From positions 33,192,852 to 33,256,851 of the forward strand of contig CM034607.1 of the NCBI GenBank assembly GCA_020091685.1: DNA of 64,000 nt, given 5' to 3'. The translations under genes were made by a program, and so were the position numbers. The stretch comes from Lutjanus erythropterus (Eukaryota > Chordata > Actinopteri > Lutjaniformes > Lutjanidae). This document shows, piece by piece, positions 46,690 to 56,168 of the stretch; position 1 is the first letter of the stretch; every line of letters begins with the position of its first letter. Below the pieces are notes generated by a model that was not told the DNA's origin, did no database searches, and saw only the letters and a list, made by a program, of their open reading frames with translations.

Positions 46690-47060
46690 AAGAAAAAGGT
46701 AAAGAGCGTATGTTAGGAAGGAAGTAGGGAGGAAGAAGTAAAGGGACAGAGCAAATGGATGATGTAAGACAGGAATGATGTATTATCAGAGACCAGAAGG
46801 TAAATCACGCTGCTGGGAATAAGAGGAACAAAGAAAGGAAAGAAGTGAGGAAGAAAGGCCACAAGGATGGAGTAAAAGGAAGACAGAGGGAAACGATGAA
46901 AGGGCACAGGGTTGTAAGGAGAGGATGAAAATAGAAACAGAGCAATAGAAGAAAAAAATGAGGAGGAAAAGTCAAAAGGTACTAAGAAAAAACAAATGGA
47001 AGAAAGAGAGAATTAAATAAAGGAAGGAGGAGAGGAAATAAGTGAAGAAGCTCAAACAAA
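46690..47060. repeat. Polypurine tract
   Basis: GGAAGGAAGTAGGGAGGAAG-type text, continuing the composition of 45,090-46,080 after a 600-bp break. It holds a fifth GATGAAAGGGCACAGG word at 46,895. Confidence 0.85.
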
Positions 47061-47171
47061 GCGAATAAACAAAACGATACCAGAATAAAGTCCAGACGAT
47101 TCCCGAAAAACGGCCCAAAATGGCTGAACTTATTTAGCCTGGCTCAGCCCCTCAATGGATATGATGTCACT

Positions 47172-47610
47172 CACACACACACACACAAGAAAGAGAGTGT
47201 GTTTCAGCAGCACTTGGGGATTACGTGAATGAAATGAAGTATTCAGACGGCTTAGTGTCACAATTAAATGTGTGTGATTGTGGTGAAGAGACAAAGAGGC
47301 AAAGGACGAGAGAGGAAGACTGACAACAGGACAGGGGAAAGAGAGAAGAGAGAGAGGCACACACACACAGACACACATACACACAGACACACACACACAC
47401 ACACACAGATGGGCAGCGTCAGCCTTCAGTCGCTCTGTCTGTCTGCCTGTCGCTCTGCTTCGCCACCACTATACTGTGATGGATTGTGGGAAGTGATGAC
47501 ACATGACAACTTCCACTGTTGTATTCAAACACAGACAGACACAGAGCAGACCAGTCGGCAGGTTTCACGGAGGAACCTCAGTCTGCACACACACACACAC
47601 ACACACACAC
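47172..47610. repeat. Cluster of three (CA)n microsatellites
   Basis: (CA)8 at 47,172-47,187, an interrupted CA/GACA tract at 47,358-47,408 and (CA)12 at 47,586-47,610. They are followed by a pyrimidine-rich stretch to 47,720. Frames through here (164 and 112 codons plus) are repeat translations. Confidence 0.93.
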
Positions 47611-48484
47611 GCCTTTCATTTCTTCTCTCTCCTTTTCTCCTTCCCTTTGCCTCATTTCCTTGCATGCCTCTTTCTTTTTTCTTTCCTTCTCACGCTGTTC
47701 CTTTCCTCCCCGCCTCCTTTCTCATTTTGCAGGTGGACACACAAGGCATTGATAAAAAGTAGTACATCCACATGCATCAGAAGCAAACAGCTAACGAGCT
47801 ACCAGATGCTGTTAAACCCTGTTGGCTTTACAATTTTCTAAAACTAATTTTACAATCTGTTGACACAGTCTACCCAAATGTCTAAGTGGCCTCATGGCAG
47901 TTTAACAGATAATTACAGAGTAGAACAACTTGGGTCTTATATGCATAGTTTTGGCTGAGGTTTCTATCAGTTGTGATAACATTGCACTCACCAAAGTAAT
48001 TGCCAAGATCTCAGCAAATGCTGTGGCTGCTTTGTATTTCTTTCTAGCGTTCACAATCGTCTTAGCACAGCTAAGCCCAGGATGCAGCAACAGTGCCCCT
48101 GCAAAATAGCGTCGGAAGGGAACTTTGGTGGAACATTTGCTCGTGGGGAGGTGAGTCACGGCATTAAAATTTCTCAATCCCAGCAAAAGAAACTGAGGCA
48201 GCCGCTAGCTATTTTACGTTCTTATGTTCCGCAGGCTGCCATTTGTAACGTGTTGGTTTGCTAGCTTGGAGGTTGCTGTTTCTCAAGGACAATAACAAAC
48301 ACCGCAATGCCAACTGAAACAAGCAACCAGTGACAGTCAGTGTTCTCCCATGCATTCATTTATATGTGGTGAACGGCAGGTGGAACAATCCCAAAAGCGA
48401 GTTCTGCTTTTTGGGCAACATTAGCATCCTACTGATGAAAAAAGACACACTCCCTCACTGCAAATGAAAACTAGTAGAATAGTA
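47611..48484. other. Non-coding DNA
   Basis: Pyrimidine-rich to 47,720, then unique-looking text. A strong 3'-splice-like TTTCTCATTTTGCAG ends at 47,731 but is followed by only nine open codons. Nothing else recognised. Confidence 0.4.
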
Positions 48485-48817
48485 AGTATGTAGTCACTAG
48501 GGTTGGGTGGTTGGACGAATGTATCACCTGTTGACGATGGGCTGAATCCATCACTAGTTGCTTTGGGTTTTTTGGCCAGTTTTTGGAGTAATATTTGTCA
48601 TTTCATTTTGCTAACGTAATGATCTGCAGAGTGAATACATCAAGCAAATATATCACCACGCTGGTTGATGGGCTGATGATCACCGATTGGAAAATTTTCA
48701 CGTCACCCACCTTTAATAGTAAGTGTTTGTCCTTGTTGCTTGAGAAGAACTCTATCCATAAAATTATCATTATAATCATTATTATTATCATTATTATTAT
48801 TATTATTAGAATTATTA
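48485..48817. repeat. Possible transposon fragment ending in an (ATT)n tract
   Basis: CACTAGGGTTGGGTGGTTGG at 48,496 resembles the 'TAGGGTTGGG' end of hAT-type fish elements but has no clear partner. An imperfect ATT/ATC trinucleotide tract occupies 48,762-48,817. Confidence 0.4.
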
Positions 48818-50740
48818 CATCAAGCACTTTGTATTGGTGTCTGCCATTATTTTTCAGTGATCAACATGTGGATCAGACAACAGCACCATGCCATTGGTCT
48901 GACGGTCCATTATTCTGAAGCCCCAATGGTCCAAAAAATGGGCAGTCCACAACATTAACTGAACCACAATAAACAGAGAAAGAAAAATCAGAAATGCACT
49001 GAAATGAAAAGAAGACAAAATCAGCTATGACAGATATCACAAATGTCTGTCCACTGTCTGTCAGTCTTTGTTTAATGTACAGGACAACAGCTAGAAAAAC
49101 AAAATATGTGGTTGAGATGTTTCAGGTGTGCATGTGACAGCAGAAAAAAAAGTGTCACTGCAAAGAAAACTTTCCACCTTAGTTGTAGTTCAGCTCAGTT
49201 CAGTTCTGCCAAGTCATGTGATGATTATTAAGTAAATGTAGAATATGACAGCGTTAATGTTTGATATCTAGTATCTCAGCTCAGCAGGGAGTGGGGAGCG
49301 ACCTCAGAAACTCTCTCCTGCCAGCACTCATGAAGTATGTAACTTAATATGTTCAACAATCAGATCCATCTCTAATTATACATATAAAATGAAGTCTACG
49401 TTCCCTGTTGTCTCACATTATCACCATGCCATCCTACAAAAGTTATACCTCACTTGTGTTACATCAGCCAGTTCAAAAACTATCAAGTTCACCCCCAAAA
49501 CATGCTTAGAACTAATTTTTAGATGTCTGTCTTGTTCACAGAAGTAGAGCAATAAAAACAGTTTGAAGTGGCACTTCTGTTCAGTTAAAAAGACACCATT
49601 ACTTTGCTGCCTGTGGACATCTACTGTAAATTTCATGCTCGGCTGCAGCAACACTGTAAAAAGCATGAATATTGTAGGAAGAATGATTGTGCTGATTTGT
49701 TACTGCTTAACTTCATGACTCTGCAGTGTTTAGTGGCTAGCATCATCCTGCAATTACCACCAAAAATTGTCAGTTTCAGCCTCAGACCTGATTTCTTTCT
49801 GTCTTGTCTCAGCGATGACTCTAATTCCCAGCTCTCTTTTCATATATTCATTTTTTGGGTCATCTGTCTGCAGCTACTGACTGTATTCTTCAAAACCCCC
49901 AAAGAGTAGAAGCTGATGAACACATTTAGGATAGGAAAAATACAGATCAGTCACAAATGAATGGAAGAAAGTGTTTTGGTAAGGTGTTTGTTTCGCTATG
50001 AGCCCCCAGAACAGCTTCACTGTTCCTTGGTATAGCTTCTCCAGGGATGAACACCATTCTTTGAAAAGATATTCCCTCATTTTGTGCTCTGATGATGGTG
50101 GAAAGCACTATCTTAACATGATGTTCCAAATCATGATTGTAAAAGCCTTTGTGAATCATGCAATGTTTAACCCACAAATACAGACTTGAGCACTGATGGT
50201 ATGACATGCTGCCATTCACAGGCAAATCCCCCAAAGAACACTGTGCCGCTCCCCACGATTCAAGACTCAAAAGTCACCCAGTGGCACAGCGCTGGGGAGT
50301 GGCAACCTGGAGCCAACCAATCATCCTTCTTTTGATTCCCTCGGGAAACTGAAGCACAGCTGTTTTCTACTGCAACTCATTTATGGAAAGCACAAAAAGT
50401 AAATGTGGGAAAAGCCGACAGTTGTAACCAACAGCTTCCCTATTGAATATTATATAAATTTGACAAGTAGCCATTAAAAAAAAGCAATGCGTGAAAACAC
50501 ATCACTGGGGAAATGTTGTGCACCAGTATACTGGCAACGGGAGATAATAGTCCAATTATTCAGTGCAACGCTAGCACCTGACAGGAACATCAATATTGGA
50601 CAACTCTACTCCTACATCCAGTGAACAACGTTTTCACAATTCTTTCTTTTTGACTTTCTGTATTATCTGCACTTGGAAACTGCTGTATGATTAGAGAAAG
50701 AGTTGAAGTTAGAGAAAGATGCTCGTCTCCTGCATGAAGC
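48818..50740. other. Non-coding DNA
   Basis: No gene. CATTGGTCTGACGGTCCATT at 48,890 looks like a short tandem-repeat-derived word. Frames of about 100 codons near 49,600-50,270 have no domain. Confidence 0.42.
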
Positions 50741-50746
50741 CACATT

Positions 50747-51522
50747 GGATGCAAGTTGCATCTGCATTTGATGTGTCTCCACCAGGGCGGTGACACTAAC
50801 TTCATCACCACACCACAGTGATCACTCTCCCAAGATCTTTCTTTTGCGGGTGTGAGGTTCCAATTTAGACCAATCAGCGCTGTCACACACATGCCAAGGC
50901 AGGAACACAGCCTCTGACTGGTAGAAAAACTCAACCCAAGGCATCATGGGATTGCAAGTGACTGGTGAACAGCATGCTAGCAACCACAACTGTTTTCAAT
51001 ACAGAAAAATGGATGAATGACCACAGAAGATAATCAGTGTCTTTACAAAGTCTCCAAAAAAGACGCTGCAGTTCAAGGCCGGATTACAAAACTTCTGAAA
51101 GGGATATGATCGCACTGGAGCTGAAAGAGTAGGCACAAAAGTACTGCTATTGTTAGCCTTTCCTGCTCAGCTCATTTTGTGGCTAACCCCCTTCACTTTT
51201 CCAGCAGTTGGGAAATACCGGACAAACCTCTTCTTGGTCTTGGGCTGCAGTTTTTAGCACCTGACACACTCCAACCTGTACTGTACATTTACTGCCACAA
51301 TGACAACTTACTGCTTTGCTCTGCTAGCAGCACCATCATTCTCAGGCTGCTTCTCACTTTCACTAACTTGCACAATGTGCACTAATTTCCCAATCCCCAG
51401 TGCCCTATTACTTAAAGGAGCTACGCAACTTCTTTCACGCTGTACCTTTAATAAGGAACACTACTTCCTTCACTGGCACTGATCTCCGCTGGATGTAAAT
51501 CACATCTGCATTTGATGTTTCT
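50747..51522. repeat. Repeat-rich segment bounded by a 32-bp direct repeat
   Basis: GGATGCAAGTTGCATCTGCA (50,747) and GGATGTAAATCACATCTGCA (51,491) begin a 32-bp direct repeat about 85% identical. Within it, 50,873-50,996 is the inverted partner of the repeat at 4,405-4,520. The whole could be one old retroposon or MITE. No terminal inverted repeat seen. Confidence 0.45.
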
Positions 51523-52757
51523 CTACTCATTTATTCCTTTAATTTGTCACCCGTCTCTACTTACTGAGCAAGAAACCATTATCTTGAACTTTTGCATAAT
51601 TTGAATCATGAGGAGTGACTGGTTCTGCTCACTCTTCAAATGCCTGACTGCTTTCAGGTAAGTAGCTCAGTAGCTCTGAGCAGACAGATTCAGGATCTCG
51701 CTCATTAACAGTTTAACAAGCCATCTTTGAGATCAACATGTGCAGTTATGCATCACTTTTCCTCCTGCTGGACCACTTTGTCTGTCACAGTCAAAGCTAC
51801 AGTGATTCTGACAGCAGCTCTGGTCGCCATCTTTATCCTTTCATTTAAGGTGCCTGAGATGAAAAAAGCCGGCCGTACCCACATCGCCTTCGACGAAAGG
51901 CAGTGTGGATGACCTGGGGCTCACATGATGTCTCGTCAGTATCGATGGCCTCAAAAAATAAGAAATGGAAAGGTGGGAGTGAATATGGAATAAGCCTCAC
52001 AGCCTTTGAGGGTCTCAGCCAGGAAGCCACCATCTTTATCCATCACACCTTGTCCGGCTTAAGTATCTAACAAGAGATAAAATGCTCGGATCGAGCCAAA
52101 CAGTCCGCTGGCCACAGACACAGCATCATGAAAACTCTGCTGCCTCAGCAGTCGATGGCCTCAAAATGGTGGAAGCAGGAAAACTGTGCAGCCAAGACAT
52201 TTTTTCTACTACTACTGGGGGCACAAGGTCACACAAACATGTCCAAAATGTCAATCAAGACAGAATATAGGTTGTTGGCATGGTTACTATCAGCTCAGAT
52301 GGAGCCCCTATAGAGGACAGAGTGTTTCTGAACCACAAGCAAAAGGAAAAATGCAGCTTAGTTTATATGATAGACATGTTAGATGTCAGATATCCGAGCA
52401 GGTGGTATTTCAGTTTGCTTTAAGTGGAAAGAAGAGAGAAAAGCCTGCGAGTGTTTCTGCAAAAACCTTCTGTGAATACTGAACCAGCTGTTTCATACAT
52501 TCAAAGCACTTAACAGGTGAGGAAGCAAAGAAAATATGTCTTTACAGCTTGTGTCACAGTGACCAGCAGCTCCTACTCTGAACTCCATTACAGCCTCGAC
52601 CATCACACAGGCTGCTGCTGTACAGAAATTGCAGGGATAACAGTGTGTTTACTCTACATGACTGGAAATTCAATCCAAACTGTTGAATCACACACACACA
52701 AGTGAAACTACATCATCATCAGTGAGTGTATGAGGAATTGTGTGAGGTGGTGGCTGG
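51523..52757. other. Non-coding DNA
   Basis: No gene. TCGATGGCCTCAAAA occurs at 51,943 and again at 52,151, a small local duplication. The frames at 52,082-52,482 have no domain. Confidence 0.4.
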
Positions 52758-52790
52758 GGAGGAGGAGGAGGAGGAGGAGGAGGAGGAGGA
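52758..52790. repeat. (GGA)11 trinucleotide repeat
   Basis: About 11 uninterrupted GGA/GAG units. They would encode glutamate, glycine or arginine runs in any frame (leucine, serine or proline on the other strand), which explains several spurious frames here. Confidence 0.95.
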
Positions 52791-53039
52791 TGGAGGGGTG
52801 CAAGCTCCTAGCACTGAATCCCAATTTCCCCTGTCTGTCCTGGGGAGTGATCTTCACACACGCAGCCTGCTGCTTGCTGGTGCACCAGCTGCTGATGTGC
52901 GCACGCACACGCACCGAGGAGTGATCCTGGATCTGATAGCTGCCCTACAGCTAATAATACTGAAAGGGGGGAGGAGGAGGGGGTAAAGGGGAGGAAGAGG
53001 GAGGTTTTGGGAGAAGAAGAGGAGGTGGGGGAGAAGGGG

Positions 53040-53760
53040 GAGATGTGAGTCCCCTCGGTGCGGTCAAGACAGCCGCTGGAGAGGGCATAGCGCACATATG
53101 CGCAACAACCGGTTGAGAAATTGCAGAATGCAAATGCGTGCACTGTGAGATGGCAGCAGGCGTGCGGGGAGGCATATATGCGGATTTTTAGAAATGTCAC
53201 ATCTGTCTGCATCTGTTTGTAAGTTCTGCACTGACTCCACACGTGAGAGAAAGACAGAAAGAGAGATAAGAGGAGGGATGGAGGGATTGCGCACAGCTCC
53301 GTACATGCATGTGCGCGTCTGGGTGAAAGACAGCCACACGCGGCCATATCGACATCCACGCGCATCAATGACAGAGGGGTCAAAGCCGCGCGCACCGGCC
53401 GGCTGCGTCCTAGCCGCGGAGAGCAGCCCGGGATGCACATACATGCACAGGAAGCCCGGAGAAATGCAGCATCCTGCAGCCGGGATGTGAAGGGCAAAGC
53501 CCGAGACAGTTGTCTGAGACACGGCGCAACATTTTCACCTTCAGCGTGAGACAGACACGAGAACCAGGAGACACAAGAAGGTCCAAAATAAGACGTGAAA
53601 AGATTTTACTCACTGTTTTCAGGAGCCCGACACTCTTCTTCTTCTGCTTCTCTTTTTGCTCTCCGCGTCTTCTTCTCTCCGTGCACCACAATCCATCCGT
53701 CCATCCCTCCGCTGGACATTTCCTGCGGCATAGAGCCTGATCGATTCTAATGTTGCGGGA
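53040..53760. promoter_or_regulatory. CpG-rich, promoter-like segment
   Basis: CpG density rises sharply above the window average, most of all at 53,300-53,470 (CACACGCGGCCATATCGACA, AAGCCGCGCGCACCGGCCGG). It sits immediately next to a candidate minus-strand first exon (53,614-53,731). In vertebrates such segments usually mark a transcription start. No TATA box is visible on either strand. Confidence 0.4.
53614..53731 (-). CDS. Candidate first coding exon, minus strand
   Basis: On the minus strand an in-frame TAG (about 53,750) is followed by an ATG at 53,731 and 39 open codons: MPQEMSSGGMDGWIVVHGEK, then KTRRAKREAEEEECRAPEN. The exon ends at ACA/GTGAGTA, a strong 5' splice site in phase 1. 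The CpG-rich segment lies just inside the presumed first intron, and a half X-box-like word (CACCTAGCAACG) lies upstream near 53,959. The basic KKTRRAKR followed by an acidic run would suit a nuclear or membrane-proximal tail, but I recognise no family. The second exon was not found. It could equally be a 5' untranslated exon. Confidence 0.3.
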
Positions 53761-53869
53761 TAATGTCCTCGGGATGAGACGAAAACATGTCACCCCCCCT
53801 CTCCCGTCCAACAGAAAGCAGATAATCAGGCGCACACACAGTTTGGACCTTTCCTCCACTCAGCGAGGC

Positions 53870-54390
53870 TACATGTTGCTGACTGCTACCTCTCTATCCC
53901 TCTCACTCACTCTCTGCTCTCCCCTTATTTTGTTAAAATTCAGTATGTACGCTCTGTCACCTAGCAACGTCTCTCTACCTCCCTCTCTCTCCCTCTTCCT
54001 CCCTCCCTCCATCCTCATCACTTCCTCGCGACACGTGTTGAATGCTAAACTAAGTTGCACGATGTGGGATGATTTCTTTTCTGTCTTCATCCACACACTT
54101 ATTTAGTATTTTCCTCTTTCTTTCATTCGTCGTCTCTCTTCATCCACCTTGCCCTCTTTTTTCCTGCCCCCCTCTCTACCTTTCTCTCTTTTCATCCCCC
54201 CCCAAGCAAGCATGTCCTTCCATCCTCTCTCCTTCTCTCCCTTCTTCCCTTCACTCTTCTTCTTTTTGCCCTCATCCCTCTCATATTTCATTTCCCCCAT
54301 TCCTCCTGTCCCTCATCTTCCTCCACAGTTGGATTTTTTTCTCCACAGCTCACCCTCCATTCCTTTCATCTCCTCTGTCTTCTCTGTCAA
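53870..54390. repeat. Pyrimidine-rich tract
   Basis: CTCTCTCC/CCCTCC-type text over about 500 bp. The frames on both strands here (up to 132 codons) are compositional artefacts. It lies directly upstream of the minus-strand candidate exon, as a polypurine tract on that strand. Confidence 0.8.
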
Positions 54391-54481
54391 ATCTGACAGG
54401 ATGTCAACATTTGTGTTACCAAAAGCCTCCAGTGAAGGAAGTGAACAAAACAGAAGTGAAGACATGAAAACTGTAAAAGGC

Positions 54482-54742
54482 AAAGTCTGAAGTGAAAATA
54501 AAAATTCTGTATGCCTTATGCATTTATGCTTATGTATAAAAATGTATCTGTTATTATAACGGGCAATTAGTCATTTAAAACACAGTATGCTTGCTCTATA
54601 AGACTGCTTGAATGCCTCCTCATTGCAGCAACTCCTTGGATTAATTTGGTAATTTTCATGAGTGATTAAGGTTTTTGGCAGCTTATTAACCTGCAGTAAG
54701 AAACACTTTTTTTGCTTTCATGTCTATCTTTTCTGCATGATT
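54482..54742 (+). repeat. Direct repeat, left copy (about 250 bp)
   Basis: Aligns with 57,415-57,655 at roughly 80% identity: CATTTATGCTTATGTATAAA versus CATTTATGTGTATGTACAAA; GTGATTAAGGTTTTTGGCAG is shared exactly, then CTTATTAACCTGCAGTAAG versus CTTATTAATCTGCAGTAAG. The copies are 2.93 kb apart and bracket the promoter and small-gene candidates. Confidence 0.85.
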
Positions 54743-54811
54743 ATAAATGTAAAAATAAAAATCAAATGCAGTCATTAAAAAAGATCCCAGTCCTTTTACT
54801 GAAAAGTAAAA

Positions 54812-54967
54812 CATGAAAAAGTGCCCTCTAGGGCGCCCCTCCAGTGGACAAAACGTACAGCCCTCAAATGTGCCCTTTAAGGATGAAATATGATAAAGTA
54901 CCCTCTAGGGTGCCGCTCCACTGGACAAAACATGATAAAGTGCCTCTAGGTTTCACCTCTAGTGGGC
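54812..54967. repeat. Short tandem units with CTCF-like cores
   Basis: About 42-bp units built on 'GTGCCCTCTAGGGCGCC...CAGTGGACAAAAC' begin near 54,812, 54,889 and 54,931. On the minus strand the units contain CCTAGAGGGCAC and CCTAGAGGGTAC, which resemble the CTCF core CCASYAGRKGGCAS. Confidence 0.6.
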
Positions 54968-55437
54968 TGGTGTTTATTGCAGAAGTGTAGTAGCACTGGT
55001 GCCCCACATACATCTGGTGTGTAACCCCTGATTACCAGAACCTTAAGAAAAATATCCAAAATATGATTTAAGCTGACAACTAATGTTACAAATAAGTACT
55101 AGTATGAAATGACTACTTAACTGTAAAAACAAAAATAATAATTATAGGGAAAAAAAAAAGGAAAAGTGGGTGCTCTGTTAATGTAATGAAATGGAGGTGG
55201 TTATTGAAACTATAACCTGCAAGTAATTAAATGTGTCACTATTTTGCAGAAATTACGAGTGACATATAATTAGAAGTCATGGGAAGGTGAATCTGTGGTT
55301 GGAGGAACTGATCTTGTGAAAGTTTTTCACGGATAATTTAGTCTAGTTGGCAGTACCCATGTCAATCAAGGGGTCAAACCCGCCCCCTCACGTAGTTGAT
55401 CGTGTTGACGCACGGCGCCTCCTCTTCCTACCTGAGC

Positions 55438-55543
55438 AGGGGGCGGGGCAGACGTGTCTCCCCAATCAGATCCACCGACCCTAAAAAGACCCGTGGTGGT
55501 AACCCTCCTGCTGCCGTTTTGCTGAAGCTAAACCCCGGTGAGT
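55438..55543 (+). promoter_or_regulatory. Compact promoter with short non-coding first exon and 5' splice site
   Basis: Signals appear in textbook order on the plus strand: a GC box GGGGGCGGGGC (55,438), a CCAAT box in CCCCAATCAG (55,461), and an A-rich TATA-like CTAAAAAG (55,481). About 30 bases on comes a pyrimidine-rich probable start, AACCCTCCTGCTGCCG, resembling a 5'TOP start. CCCCG/GTGAGTGG at 55,537 is a strong 5' splice site, giving an exon of 30-40 bases without ATG. Short 5'TOP-like untranslated first exons are typical of ribosomal-protein, translation-factor and snoRNA-host genes. No downstream exon could be identified. Confidence 0.5.
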
Positions 55544-55614
55544 GGCTGAGATGTTAATGTATGCTAATGTGAAGCTAATGAACTGTAACGGATGAAACGG
55601 CATGAAAACGTGAT

Positions 55615-55705
55615 AGCGATATTAGCATTAGCGACCGTTAGCCGCGCTAGCCTTAACCGTGCTAGCCACGGCCCGCTCTATGCATGCTAATGTTAGCTTG
55701 AACAG
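55615..55705. repeat. GTTAGC/GCTAGC-rich stretch
   Basis: Dense short words (ATTAGCATTAGCGACCGTTA, GCCGCGCTAGCC, AACCGTGCTAGCC, GCTAATGTTAGC) in the presumed first intron of the plus-strand unit. Such runs are frequent in teleost introns. Confidence 0.6.
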
Positions 55706-55970
55706 TAGTCACTGCACTGTGTCCAAACACACCATACGTGGTGCGGCCTTGAATAAAAGTGATGTGTGCTCATAGAGGTTTGTGCAAATGTGAAATAGCA
55801 CTAGAGTGTTTAATTAGCCACATTGTCATTAAAATGACCTGTGCTAGTAAAAGCTAACTCTGTGCAGTCTGTGTGCAGTTGTCATAGTTTGCATAGTTAA
55901 CACTGAATGAGAGGAAAAATTGATAAAGGAGCAATGACAATTTCTTTTATATTTGTTATGGCAATATAAT

Positions 55971-55976
55971 TTTATT
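55971..55976 (-). terminator. Poly(A) signal for the minus-strand small-gene model
   Basis: AATAAA on the minus strand, about 190 bases past the TAG at 56,169-56,171. Position and orientation fit the 3' end of the proposed terminal exon. On its own the hexamer is common in AT-rich DNA. Confidence 0.25.
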
Positions 55977-56168
55977 TTTGTAAAAGTAAGACATTATAGA
56001 TGAATGATACAAGGTTTTGTAAATTTGTCAACACAGTAGAAACAACGGTAACACTGCTGTAGCTGTGTTACAGAGGAAAGAATATGTTGAATTGTGAGTG
56101 ACACTTTTCCTGGCTTTGTGACTACAAGGCCAGGTCTTCTTCTTCCTTCCCCTTTTTGATGACTGCGA

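Noticed and set aside
47172..47610. Regularly spaced repeat array suggesting CRISPR
   Set aside because: These are CA microsatellites in eukaryotic DNA without repeat-spacer structure.
47268..47762. 164-codon plus-strand frame
   Set aside because: Built of HTHT and S/F runs from CA and CT tracts. The VDTQGIDKK end after a splice-like site at 47,731 is too short to support an exon.
52808..53497. 229-codon minus-strand frame, the longest in the window
   Set aside because: It runs from the CpG-rich segment through a G-rich tract, so few stops are expected. No domain, and its reading disagrees with the splice-supported exon at 53,614-53,731.
53410..53859. 149-codon minus-strand frame overlapping the candidate exon
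   Set aside because: It reads through the strong GTGAGTA donor in another frame and shows no domain.
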